Below, one piece after another: positions 18,950 to 27,700 of a stretch of 64,000 nt of DNA; position 1 is the stretch's first letter, and every line of letters begins with the position of its first letter. This stretch comes from Acidobacteria bacterium 28-9. Its GTDB lineage: Bacteria; Acidobacteriota; Blastocatellia; Pyrinomonadales; Pyrinomonadaceae. The notes under the pieces were generated by a model, which saw only the letters and a list, made by a program, of their open reading frames with translations, had not been told where the DNA came from and made no database searches. The DNA is taken from the NCBI GenBank assembly GCA_002050355.1, contig MWYY01000063.1:90715-154714 (forward strand), written 5' to 3'. Position numbers and translations under genes: made by a program.

Positions 18950-20023
18950 TCAAGATTTTTCAAACCCGACAAAAACCGGTTCGGGCGTAAGTTCTATATT
19001 AAATTTGTCTTTAACTTTTCTTTGAATCTCGTTTTTCAAATTCAAAACATCATTTGCCGCTGCGCTTCCTAAATTCACAATCGCCAAAGTGTGATTGGCG
19101 GAAAGCCCAACTCGACCGAACTTGTAGCCTTTGCAAAACCCGCTTTTTTCAATCAGCCACGCTGCCGGAATTTTTATGTGATTTTCGTCAACCGCAAAAT
19201 TGGGCAGTTTTTCGTCCGATTCAATAACTCCGATTCGTTTTGCTTGAGCTTCGATTTTTTTAAACTGCTCTTTGCCGACAATTGGATTTTTGAAGAACGA
19301 ACCCGCGCTTCTTGAGTTCGGGTCGTGCTCGTTTATAACCATTGATTTGGCGGCGCGGATTTGCAAAATGGCTTGGCGCGTTTGCCGCAAATTCGGTTTT
19401 TTTTCGTGGAAATAATTTTGCAAATCCTTATATACAATTTTCGGTTCACCGTCTTGTTTCAGAGAAAAGGTAATGCTCAAAACAATAAAGCGATTTTTTT
19501 CGGTCGAGTTGAAAATGCTTGTGCGGTAAGCGAATCTGCAATCGGCATTTGTCATTTCAAAAATTCTACCCGACGCGCGTTCCAATACTTTGACCGTAAC
19601 AATTGTCTCGGAAACTTCCTGCCCGTAAGCGCCGACATTCTGCACCGGCGTTCCACCAATAAATCCGGGAATGCCGCTCAAACATTCGACGCCTTGTAGA
19701 TTTTTCCGGGTGCAAAACTCAACAAAGTTGTCCCAATCTTCACCTGCTCGCGCCGTTACCAAAATTGTTTCGTCTTTTGTCGGCGAAACGCTAATTCCTT
19801 TCAAAGCAATCTGCAAAACCAAGCCGTCAAAGCCCGCGTCGCTAATCAAAACGTTGCTTCCGCCGCCCAGAATGAAAACCTTAAAATCGTTTTGTGTTGC
19901 AAATTTTAACGCTTCGACCGTTTCATCTTCGGTTTGCGCCCGAACAAAAAATCGCGCGTTGCCGCCGATTTTCAAAGTTGTAAATTCGGCAAGCCGCACG
20001 TTTTCTTGAACCGTGAAAGTCAT
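18950..20023 (-). CDS. murB: UDP-N-acetylenolpyruvoylglucosamine reductase
   Basis: 357 residues. FAD-binding landmarks: LKIGGNARFF (about 15-24), LGGGSNVLISDAGFDGLV and GIPGFIGGTPVQNVGAYGQE. The catalytic Ser lies in SAGSFFKNP (about 235-243) and the C-terminal Glu in TPEPVFVGF. The length and the Tyr-loop region match type I (E. coli-like) MurB. It reduces UDP-GlcNAc-enolpyruvate to UDP-MurNAc in peptidoglycan synthesis. Lies upstream of carB and may be co-transcribed; no strong terminator separates them. Confidence 0.95.
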   Translation of the reverse strand: MTFTVQENVRLAEFTTLKIGGNARFFVRAQTEDETVEALKFATQNDFKVFILGGGSNVLISDAGFDGLVLQIALKGISVSPTKDETILVTARAGEDWDNFVEFCTRKNLQGVECLSGIPGFIGGTPVQNVGAYGQEVSETIVTVKVLERASGRIFEMTNADCRFAYRTSIFNSTEKNRFIVLSITFSLKQDGEPKIVYKDLQNYFHEKKPNLRQTRQAILQIRAAKSMVINEHDPNSRSAGSFFKNPIVGKEQFKKIEAQAKRIGVIESDEKLPNFAVDENHIKIPAAWLIEKSGFCKGYKFGRVGLSANHTLAIVNLGSAAANDVLNLKNEIQRKVKDKFNIELTPEPVFVGFEKS

Positions 20024-20086
20024 AAATAAATCGTTTGCAAATGTTTTGTAAATATTTGTTATACGTCATTTTTTAGATAAAATTTT

Positions 20087-21628
20087 TCAATCAGTTTTGA
20101 TTTTGCCTGTCGCAATCAGCCAGTGAACGGCGTCAATGAACGGCTTCATATAAGTATCGCGCTCGATGAACGGCACTCGATCTCGAATCAAATTGTAAAC
20201 CGGCTGCGTTTTATCTCCCAGGCGTTTTTCCGTACCGATTTTTCGGCGGCGAAAATCAATTCCCTGCGCCGCGCTGAAAAGTTCGAGCGATAAAATAAGT
20301 TCGAGATTTTCGGCAACTTGACGAAGTTTTAAAACGGACGTTACACCCATCGAAACATGGTCTTCGACGTTTGCCGAACTCGGAATTGTGTCTGCGCTCG
20401 CCGGATGCGATAGAATTTTATTTTCCGTGCAAACCGCCGCCGCTGTGTATTGCACGAGCATAAAGCCGGAATTCAAGCCGCCGTTTTCGGTCAAAAACGC
20501 GGGCAAAATGCGCGCATTTGAACATTCGTCGGTCAAGCGCATCAATCTTCTTTCGGAAATATTTCCGAGTTCTGTCAAAGCAATTGCCAGATAATCAAAA
20601 GCTAATGCGAGCGGTTCGCCGTGGAAATTTCCGCCGGAAATCACGTCTATATTTTCGCAGTTTTCGTCGCAGAAAATCAAAGGATTGTCGGTTACAGCGT
20701 TGAGTTCGAGATTTACAACCCATTCGGCGTAGGCAATCGCGTCGCGGCAAGCGCCGTGAACCTGCGGAATGCAGCGTAAACTATATGCATCCTGCACGTT
20801 TGACGCATCGAATTTTCTAACAAACTCGCTTCCTTCAAGAATATCGCGCAAATTTTTCGCCGAGTGTATTTGGCGCGGATGCGGGCGCAGCGCGTGAATT
20901 CTTTCGTCAAAAGCCAGCGTCGTTCCGTTTAGGGCTTCCAAACTCAAACAACCGGAAATGTCAGCGACATCGGCTAAATACTTGGCTTTATATGTTTCGA
21001 GAAGTCCAACCGCCGTCATCACAGTCGTGCCGTTCGTCAAAGCTAAACCTTCTTTTGCCGCTAATTTTACAGGCTGCAAATTCGTTTTTGCTAGCGCGTC
21101 TTCAGCAGACAAAATTTTGCCCGCAAATTCGGCTTCGCCTTCGCCGATTAAAACACATGCCATATGCGCGAGCGGCGCTAAATCACCGGATGCCCCCAAA
21201 CTTCCTTTTTCGGGAATTATTGGGTGGACACCGCGATTGAGAAGTTCTAGAAGCAATTCCAGAGTTTCAAGTCGAATACCGGAAAAGCCGCGAGCTAAAG
21301 TGTTGGCACGAATGAGCATAATTGCTCGTGTGGTCGGAATGTCAAACGGTTTTCCGACGCCGACCGCGTGGCTGACGACGATATTTCGCTGCAAAGTTTC
21401 GACTTCCAAGCGCGAGATGATTTTATCTTTGAACGCACCGAAACCTGTCGTGATGCCGTAAGCAATCTCGCCCCGTTCGAGCAGAAGCTGCACGGCATTT
21501 GCCGAGCGATTTACCTGCGCCTTCGCCTTTTCCGACAAAACCACCGGCGGCGAGCTTGCTGCGCCGTAAGCGACCGCAACAACTTGTTCAAATGTGAGGC
21601 TTTCGCCGTCTAAAATAATTACGCTCAT
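20087..21628 (-). CDS. hutH: Histidine ammonia-lyase
   Basis: 513 residues, normal length. The MIO cofactor forms from Ala-Ser-Gly inside GSLGASGDLAPLAHM (about 140-154). Other conserved blocks are YGITTGFGAFKD, NPLIFCDENCEN-type substrate loop, GGNFHGEPLALAFD and QYTAAAV. It converts histidine to urocanate, the first step of histidine breakdown. It lies downstream of hutI on the same strand, with a 113-nt spacer that holds an imperfect inverted repeat. hutU, the next pathway enzyme, is displaced by about 6 kb. Confidence 0.97.
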   Translation of the reverse strand: MSVIILDGESLTFEQVVAVAYGAASSPPVVLSEKAKAQVNRSANAVQLLLERGEIAYGITTGFGAFKDKIISRLEVETLQRNIVVSHAVGVGKPFDIPTTRAIMLIRANTLARGFSGIRLETLELLLELLNRGVHPIIPEKGSLGASGDLAPLAHMACVLIGEGEAEFAGKILSAEDALAKTNLQPVKLAAKEGLALTNGTTVMTAVGLLETYKAKYLADVADISGCLSLEALNGTTLAFDERIHALRPHPRQIHSAKNLRDILEGSEFVRKFDASNVQDAYSLRCIPQVHGACRDAIAYAEWVVNLELNAVTDNPLIFCDENCENIDVISGGNFHGEPLALAFDYLAIALTELGNISERRLMRLTDECSNARILPAFLTENGGLNSGFMLVQYTAAAVCTENKILSHPASADTIPSSANVEDHVSMGVTSVLKLRQVAENLELILSLELFSAAQGIDFRRRKIGTEKRLGDKTQPVYNLIRDRVPFIERDTYMKPFIDAVHWLIATGKIKTD

Positions 21629-21653
21629 AAAGAGAAATCAGGCGCTGGGTCTC

Positions 21654-21757
21654 AGGTTTTTAGGAATTAGGTAAAGATAAGAAACTATAAGTTAATTCCC
21701 ATAATTCTCAAATCTAAAACCTAACACCTAAAGCCTAAAACCTAATTCCTAAAACCT
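21654..21757. repeat. CCTAAAA-word repeat with inverted arms between hutH and hutI
   Basis: AGG(T)TTTTAGGAATTAGGT (21654-21672) and its near-perfect complement (21740-21757) flank several direct CCTAA[AC]-type words. The right arm includes the hutI stop codon and its last codons. It could fold into a terminator-like stem. The word ACCTAAAGCCTAA recurs at about 3731-3743 near another gene end. Confidence 0.55.
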
Positions 21758-23145
21758 ATCCCTTCAATTTTACTTCCGTTTTTGAAAACGCTTTCGACTG
21801 AATTTGTGCCGAATTCGTATGCAATTTCACGGTAATCGGCAGTGTCTAAAATCAAAATGTCAGCTTGTTTTCCGACTTCGATTGAACCTACTTTTCCGCC
21901 CAAACCAATAGCAAAAGCGGCGTTTATCGTCGCCGCGTTTAATGCTTCGGACGGTAGCAATCCTTGATAACGACAGGCAATCGCCATTGCCAATGATGGC
22001 GATGGACACGGCGCGCTGCCCGGATTATAATCGGTCGAGACGGCAATCGCGCAGCCTGCGTCAATCATTTTGCGCGCGTCTGCAAAATCCTTTGAGCCGA
22101 AATTGAAATTGACCGTCGGCGTTACCACTCCGATTGTATCCGAATTTGCCAGAAGTTCGATTTCATCGTCTGAAATAAAATCCAAATGATCAATCGAAGT
22201 CGCGCCAAGCTCGATTGCCATTCGCGCTCCGCCGAGATTTGTAAACTCGTCAACGTGGGCTTTTATTTTCATTCCCCAACGCTTGCCCGCTTCCAAAACT
22301 CGCTTTGACTGCTCTAAATTAAAAGCATTTTTCTCGCAAAAAACGTCTATAAAAAACGGGTTATTATTTGCAAGCGATAGTAGTTCAACTTTAGAAAAGC
22401 CGTAAGAACCGATGCCTGCACTTTCTCCTTTGTCTATTTCTGATTCTATTTCCCTGGCAATTTGGGATTTTATTTCGTCGAAATCAATTTTGTCCATATG
22501 AAATAACCGCCGCGCGCTTGGCAGCATTTCATTGCAAATCAAATCGACGTAATCATTTTCTCTGCCTTTATATTCGGGCGGAACGGTGTGCGCCGGAAGA
22601 AACGTCGGAATTAAATCGACCGGCTGAATCTTGTCGAGAGCAAAAATCGCGGCGAGCATTTTCAGTTCCGTTTCCGTATCAAGTCCGTAACCGGTTTTGA
22701 CTTCGCAAGTCGTTACGCCGAGTTTGAGAAGTTTGTCGAGCCGTTTGCGCGACTCCAAAACTAAATCTCTCAGACTCGTTTCGCGCGTTTGACGTACTGT
22801 CGAAAGAATGCCGCCGCCGCCAGCCAGAATTTCCAAATAATCCGCGCCTTTGATTTTCAATTCAAATTCATCGAGCCGGTTTCCGGCAAAGACGACGTGC
22901 GTATGCGGTTCAACAAACGCCGGACAGACAACTTTATTTTGCGCGTCAAATATATTATCGCTTTCAAATCGCTTATGAATCTCGTCCGATTTTTCGACAC
23001 TAATGATTTTTCCCTCGTCAATTGCAAGCGCACCGCGCTCGACAATGCCGACATCCTGCATTTGAGCAAAACGTTTCGGCTTGCTGCCTGACGCGCAGGT
23101 TACAAGTTGCGCCGCGTTTTCGATTATTAAATCAATTTTCCGCAT
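21742..23145 (-). CDS. hutI: Imidazolonepropionase
   Basis: 467 residues, somewhat longer than the common length of about 410 because of an insert near 225-250. It is an amidohydrolase with metal ligands in PHTHVVFAGNR (about 80), His in KAHVDEF, DHLDFISD (His about 316) and STDYNPGSAPC. It opens the imidazolone ring in the third step of histidine breakdown. The first 59 codons lie in a 643-bp tandem duplication, so a second, truncated 5' end of this gene exists at 23613-23788. The last codons are encoded by an intergenic repeat. Confidence 0.95.
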   Translation of the reverse strand: MRKIDLIIENAAQLVTCASGSKPKRFAQMQDVGIVERGALAIDEGKIISVEKSDEIHKRFESDNIFDAQNKVVCPAFVEPHTHVVFAGNRLDEFELKIKGADYLEILAGGGGILSTVRQTRETSLRDLVLESRKRLDKLLKLGVTTCEVKTGYGLDTETELKMLAAIFALDKIQPVDLIPTFLPAHTVPPEYKGRENDYVDLICNEMLPSARRLFHMDKIDFDEIKSQIAREIESEIDKGESAGIGSYGFSKVELLSLANNNPFFIDVFCEKNAFNLEQSKRVLEAGKRWGMKIKAHVDEFTNLGGARMAIELGATSIDHLDFISDDEIELLANSDTIGVVTPTVNFNFGSKDFADARKMIDAGCAIAVSTDYNPGSAPCPSPSLAMAIACRYQGLLPSEALNAATINAAFAIGLGGKVGSIEVGKQADILILDTADYREIAYEFGTNSVESVFKNGSKIEGIGFRN

Positions 23146-23305
23146 TCCAGAAAAGATTTTAGTTGCAAAACGTGCAAGCCAACAAGTCGTCGTTTATTTA
23201 TTGGTGCAAAACCTATTAGAAACAAAACCGAGACGTTTGTTGCTTTTAAAGTCTAATTATCATATTTTAATTGCCAATCACAATCTCAATAAAATAACCC
23301 GGATT

Positions 23306-23734
23306 ATGTCAGCGCAGATTTTTTTTGGCAGTAAATTTCAAAAATTCGCGGCGGGAGAATTACCAATCGAAAACGTAGAAGAAGACAAACCGTTCAAATA
23401 TATCGCCCAGAATCTCGAACAAACTTTCGGCGAGCCGAAGTTAGGAGCTAAATCTGATGCGCTGACGATGCTCGTCAAAATAATCCTTTCGCAGGCAACG
23501 AGCGACGCGAACAGCCGCCGCACATTTCAAAATTTGAAGAAGCAGTTTGCAAGTTGGGAAAAGGTTCTGGCGAAACAGACCAGTGAAATTGCCGACGCCA
23601 TTCGGCTCGGCGCGCTTATGAATCTCGTCCGATTTTTCGACACTAATGATTTTTCCCTCGTCAATTGCAAGCGCACCGCGCTCGACAATGCCGACATCCT
23701 GCATTTGAGCAAAACGTTTCGGCTTGCTGCCTGA
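23306..23734 (+). pseudogene. Truncated duplicate of nth
   Basis: Starts like nth (MSAQIFFGSKF) and runs about 102 codons to the duplication junction at 23612/23613. It then reads into antisense hutI sequence until a stop at 23734. It lacks the helix-hairpin-helix, catalytic residues and iron-sulfur ligands, so any product would be inactive. Confidence 0.8.
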
Positions 23735-23788
23735 CGCGCAGGTTACAAGTTGCGCCGCGTTTTCGATTATTAAATCAATTTTCCGCAT
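23613..23788 (-). pseudogene. Truncated duplicate of the hutI 5' end
   Basis: The ATG at 23786-23788 and about 58 codons are identical to the hutI start. At the junction (23613) the frame passes into antisense nth sequence. It lacks all metal ligands. It is a by-product of the 643-bp duplication. Confidence 0.8.
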
Positions 23789-23948
23789 TCCAGAAAAGAT
23801 TTTAGTTGCAAAACGTGCAAGCCAACAAGTCGTCGTTTATTTATTGGTGCAAAACCTATTAGAAACAAAACCGAGACGTTTGTTGCTTTTAAAGTCTAAT
23901 TATCATATTTTAATTGCCAATCACAATCTCAATAAAATAACCCGGATT

Positions 23949-24680
23949 ATGTCAGCGCAGATTTTTTTTGGCAGTAAATTTCAAAAATTCGCGGCGGGAG
24001 AATTACCAATCGAAAACGTAGAAGAAGACAAACCGTTCAAATATATCGCCCAGAATCTCGAACAAACTTTCGGCGAGCCGAAGTTAGGAGCTAAATCTGA
24101 TGCGCTGACGATGCTCGTCAAAATAATCCTTTCGCAGGCAACGAGCGACGCGAACAGCCGCCGCACATTTCAAAATTTGAAGAAGCAGTTTGCAAGTTGG
24201 GAAAAGGTTCTGGCGAAACAGACCAGTGAAATTGCCGACGCCATTCGGCTCGGCGGTCTGGCAAATCAAAAAGCACGAGTCATCAAAGAATTACTCGTGC
24301 AGATAAAAGAACAACACGGCACTTTGAATTTAAAATTTCTCGACAAAATGCCGGACGAAGCGGCGCGCGATTACCTCTCGAATCTTCGCGGCATAGGTCC
24401 GAAAACCGTCGCCTGCACGCTCCTGTTCGCCCTGCACAAAGAAGTTTTCCCGCTCGACACGCACATCTTCCGCGTTTTCCGTCGAATGGGAATTTTGCCC
24501 GAACGAATCACCGACACAAAAGCGCACCGCCTTCTCGACCAACTCGTCCCGCACGGAAAATTCTATTCGCTGCACGTCAACACAATTCGTTTGGGCAGAC
24601 AAATCTGCCGCCCGCGCGAACCGCTGTGCGAGCAATGCCCTCTGATTGAGTATTGCGATTACGGATTGACGAGAATGTGA
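23949..24680 (+). CDS. nth: Endonuclease III (DNA glycosylase/AP lyase)
   Basis: 243 residues from the ATG at 23949 (MSAQIFFG). The longer open frame from 23724 is antisense to the hutI fragment and is rejected. The helix-hairpin-helix LRGIGPKTVACTLLFA carries the catalytic Lys, and PLDTHIFRVFRRMG the catalytic Asp. The C-terminal CX6CX2CX5C set (CRPREPLC-EQC-PLIEYC) binds a 4Fe-4S cluster. It excises oxidised pyrimidines in base-excision repair. The first 102 codons are duplicated upstream. Convergent with vapC, gap 9 nt. Confidence 0.93.
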   Translation: MSAQIFFGSKFQKFAAGELPIENVEEDKPFKYIAQNLEQTFGEPKLGAKSDALTMLVKIILSQATSDANSRRTFQNLKKQFASWEKVLAKQTSEIADAIRLGGLANQKARVIKELLVQIKEQHGTLNLKFLDKMPDEAARDYLSNLRGIGPKTVACTLLFALHKEVFPLDTHIFRVFRRMGILPERITDTKAHRLLDQLVPHGKFYSLHVNTIRLGRQICRPREPLCEQCPLIEYCDYGLTRM

Positions 24681-24689
24681 AATGGATTT

Positions 24690-25091
24690 TTACCAAATCG
24701 TTTGAATTGATTGCAAAGACCGAATTTTGCCGTCTTTGGTTACGAGCGGCAAATTCAAATGCAAAGCTGTTGCGGCAATGATGCGGTCAGGCATATCGGA
24801 AACGGTGAGACGCGGAATGTTTGCAATTTCGTCCGCAATCTCGCGGCTAAGTTCGACAAGCCGAAAAGCCGTCGTCGAATCGTCCAGAGCGTCCCGAAGC
24901 AAAGTCAAGACGTCTTTAGGAATTTTGCCCTTTTCTATCAAATAAACGAGTTCGACAATCGTAATCGAAGAAACAAAAATCGTCCCGTTCGCTTCGGACG
25001 CATCAATCGCTGTTGCGGCAGATTTGGAAAACCGAGACGGGTCAGCGAAATACCAAATGACGACGTGAGTATCAACGACAATATCCGCCAT
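24690..25091 (-). CDS. vapC: PIN-domain ribonuclease toxin (VapC-type)
   Basis: 133 residues. PIN acidic residues are visible: Asp in VVDTHVVIWYF (about 6), Glu in SSITIVELVYL (about 46), Asp pair in SDMPDRIIAATA (about 100-103) and Asp in TKDGKI. VapC toxins cut tRNA or rRNA when freed from their antitoxin. It begins 3 nt after the stop of the antitoxin gene, the usual VapB-VapC order. It lies in the accessory segment that separates hutI from hutU. Confidence 0.88.
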   Translation of the reverse strand: MADIVVDTHVVIWYFADPSRFSKSAATAIDASEANGTIFVSSITIVELVYLIEKGKIPKDVLTLLRDALDDSTTAFRLVELSREIADEIANIPRLTVSDMPDRIIAATALHLNLPLVTKDGKIRSLQSIQTIW

Positions 25092-25094
25092 AAA

Positions 25095-25328
25095 CTATTT
25101 TTCGTCGTCCGTGTCCTGCGTATAACCACGCCACATCTCGTTTCTGGCTTCACGAATATCTTCTTCGCTGATATTGATATTCAAATGCGCCAACGCACCC
25201 TTCAGCGAACGACGCGGACTCTTCACGGCTTCCTTGCTTTCGAGAAACTCGACAAAATCCAAAACTTCCTGTTTCCGATTCGGCGGCAGAACTTTAACTT
25301 TTTCGAGAACCGTTTCTTCAACCGTCAT
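25095..25328 (-). CDS. vapB: Antitoxin of the VapBC pair (DUF2281-like)
   Basis: 77 residues. The N-terminal part TVEETVLEKVKVLPPNRKQEVLDFVEFL is a two-helix region of the DUF2281/VapB type (helices about 3-10 and 16-28), followed by a charged tail (SEEDIREARNEMWRGY) that would wrap the toxin. Located directly upstream of vapC with a 3-nt gap. Such antitoxins usually also repress their own promoter, which should be at 25330-25400. Confidence 0.78.
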   Translation of the reverse strand: MTVEETVLEKVKVLPPNRKQEVLDFVEFLESKEAVKSPRRSLKGALAHLNINISEEDIREARNEMWRGYTQDTDDEK

Positions 25329-25415
25329 AATTTCACCTTGTTTGCGATTTTAACATATCTTTTGACGCATAAACTTGAGCCTAATTGCCAAATCGAGAAA
25401 TAAAACCTTTGAAGA

Positions 25416-27690
25416 TTATTCGGGAATACCTTTTCTAAGAGGATTCATAAACCAATTTTTAATATTTCCTATAAATTCCCAAACATCATCATTTTTTGGT
25501 TTCAAATAATCAGGTGAATTGGGATTGTCACCCATTTTTTCAAATATTTCTATTAACCATTTATATTTATTTGTAACTCCCAGATGCTTTAACCAACTTT
25601 CTAATTCACCGTTTCTGACAACAAAAACTCCATATTCTTCAAGACGATTGAAAAGGTTATTACAAGATTCGCTATCTGATTTCTCTAAAACACTAATTCC
25701 GCCATTCCTTTTTGAAAAATCTTTAATTCCTTTTTCCGCGTATTTTTTATCATCAATTTCCTTGAATTTATTCCAAATATTACTTCTTGATGTTTCCGTT
25801 TCCCTTTTAGTTAATTCGGGAACGAAAGAACCTTCCATTAGATTTGTCCAATTTTGTCCGCCTTCTTTTACTATGTCTATATCAACAATTCCAGCACAAG
25901 GAATTCCCATCTCTCGTAGAGGTTTCATAATTTCGTGAACAGTTTGCTTATTTTGTGCATTTAAGAATAAACAATTATGTATTCCTTTTTCGGGCGTGAA
26001 AGCTAAAAGACGCTCATTAATTTCTTGATAAAAAGCTCTGTCTGAATCACTTTCAGTAACAACTACATATTCATAAAAAAGTCCGTTAAGTGTTCCAACT
26101 GAACGCAATAAAGGATGACGCATCAACTTTGAAATTTTATCACTTTCAAGTAATCTCGCAGTTGGAACATTATTTGAATAAGTCAATCTAACAATATTCA
26201 ATGGAACTCCCGATTGGATGCTACCCATTAAAAAGTTCGCGCTATGTGTAGAAACACAAACCTTTTTTGAATTGTCTTTATTCAAAATATTTCCAACTTC
26301 TTTTCCTAATTTAAATGTTAAAGATGGATGAAGAAAGGCTTCGGGTTCATCAATTGTAATCACCTTTGGGTCATCAGCCATTATGGAAATGATGATTCCG
26401 ATAAAGGCTTTGACTCCATCGCTCATTGATTCAATTGGTAAATTATTTTGATGATACTCAATGGCTTCCTCTGTGAAACTTCTTTCTAATAACGGCGAAG
26501 GTTCTATATCTGAAAGTTTTATTGAAAGTTGACCACCTAACAATGGATCTAAAACGAAGTATTTATTGAAAGCATCAAAAATAATTCTTCTTGCTTCACT
26601 TCTTTTAAAATCGTCTGTAAGTAAAACGGATAATTTGCTTGTTGGGTTATTTAAATCTCCTCGGTCTTCAGCATTAATCATTTGAAGCCGATTAGCCCCG
26701 TCAAGAGGAATTACATTAAATCTTAAATACCCTTTCAAGTAATCTCGCAGTTGGAACATTATTTGAATAAGTCAATCTAACAATATTCAATGGAACTCCC
26801 GATTGGATGCTACCCATTAAAAAGTTCGCGCTATGTGTAGAAACACAAACCTTTTTTGAATTGTCTTTATTCAAAATATTTCCAACTTCTTTTCCTAATT
26901 TAAATGTTAAAGATGGATGAAGAAAGGCTTCGGGTTCATCAATTGTAATCACCTTTGGGTCATCAGCCATTATGGAAATGATGATTCCGATAAAGGCTTT
27001 GACTCCATCGCTCATTGATTCAATTGGTAAATTATTTTGATGATACTCAATGGCTTCCTCTGTGAAACTTCTTTCTAATAACGGCGAAGGTTCTATATCT
27101 GAAAGTTTTATTGAAAGTTGACCACCTAACAATGGATCTAAAACGAAGTATTTATTGAAAGCATCAAAAATAATTCTTCTTGCTTCACTTCTTTTAAAAT
27201 CGTCTGTAAGTAAAACGGATAATTTGCTTGTTGGGTTATTTAAATCTCCTCGGTCTTCAGCATTAATCATTTGAAGCCGATTAGCCCCGTCAAGAGGAAT
27301 TACATTAAATCTTAAATACCATTCAGAAAATTGCTGAGTGTTTGTGTTTGGATTGCTAAAAAGATTTTTTAACGCTTCAAGTTGTAAATGAGTTCTTATA
27401 CCCCTTTTTCCGAAAATGATAGTAGTTCCTTCAATGATACTTTCATTTTCTATAGGTTTTAGTGTGTGCTTACTAATTTCTCTTTCAATATCTTGAACAG
27501 GTAAAAGAGCAATATTTTCAATGATAGGACCTTGAATAGCACCATTTCCACAAAAAGATACAATATCTCTCAAAACTACACTCTTGCCGGAATTGTTTGG
27601 TCCGACAAAAATTGTTAACGGTTTGACATCAATTTCAAGTTTGGGCTTATTACTTGATGAACCAAATTTTAATGTAATTCTTTCAATCAT
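25416..27690 (-). pseudogene. OLD-type AAA ATPase/TOPRIM nuclease gene, disrupted by a 589-bp tandem duplication
   Basis: The start (ATG 27688-27690) encodes an SMC/OLD-like ATPase with Walker A GPNNSGKS. The frame runs through the first repeat copy with Walker B KVITIDEPEAFLHP, then shifts at the junction and stops at 26716 after 324 residues. A second frame (26759-25416, 447 residues) repeats the ATPase segment and continues to a TOPRIM-like C-terminus (VVVTESDSDRAFYQ, GIVDIDIVKEGG). Removing one 589-bp copy leaves exactly 562 codons in one frame, so the ancestral protein had 561 residues. Such proteins occur in phage defence (OLD, Gabija GajA, PARIS-like), but no partner helicase is adjacent. 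The gene is AT-richer than its neighbours, consistent with transfer. It starts 10 nt after hutU. Confidence 0.85.
26143..27320. repeat. Exact 589-bp tandem duplication inside the OLD-type gene
   Basis: 26143-26731 is repeated at 26732-27320 at an offset of 589, with boundaries set by flanking mismatches (26142/26731 and 26732/27321). The translated copies are identical. 589 is not a multiple of 3, so the duplication shifts the frame. No inverted repeats or target-site features are at the ends. Confidence 0.92.
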
Positions 27691-27700
27691 ATTTAAGATT

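Larger units (their letters stand above)
22970..24255. repeat. Exact 643-bp tandem duplication covering the hutI/nth divergent promoter
   Basis: 22970-23612 is repeated at 23613-24255 at an offset of 643. The lines compared look identical, and both boundaries were set by the first mismatching base. Only one base of microhomology is at the junction. Each copy carries the first part of hutI (minus) and of nth (plus) plus the promoter region between them. Because the outer copies join the full genes, both genes stay intact and two truncated copies are left inside. Confidence 0.9.

Noticed and set aside
23081..23734. 217-codon plus-strand open frame
   Set aside because: It joins antisense hutI, truncated nth and antisense hutI again across a duplication junction; only the nth-like part is gene-derived.
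23441..23788. 115-codon minus-strand open frame
   Set aside because: It is the hutI start followed by antisense nth; a duplication by-product.
25416..26759. Independent 447-residue ATPase
   Set aside because: Its start lies in the duplicated segment and the Walker A motif is missing; it is the C-terminal piece of the disrupted gene.
26143..27320. Duplication caused by an inserted element
   Set aside because: The repeat unit is gene sequence with no element ends, so it is a plain tandem duplication.
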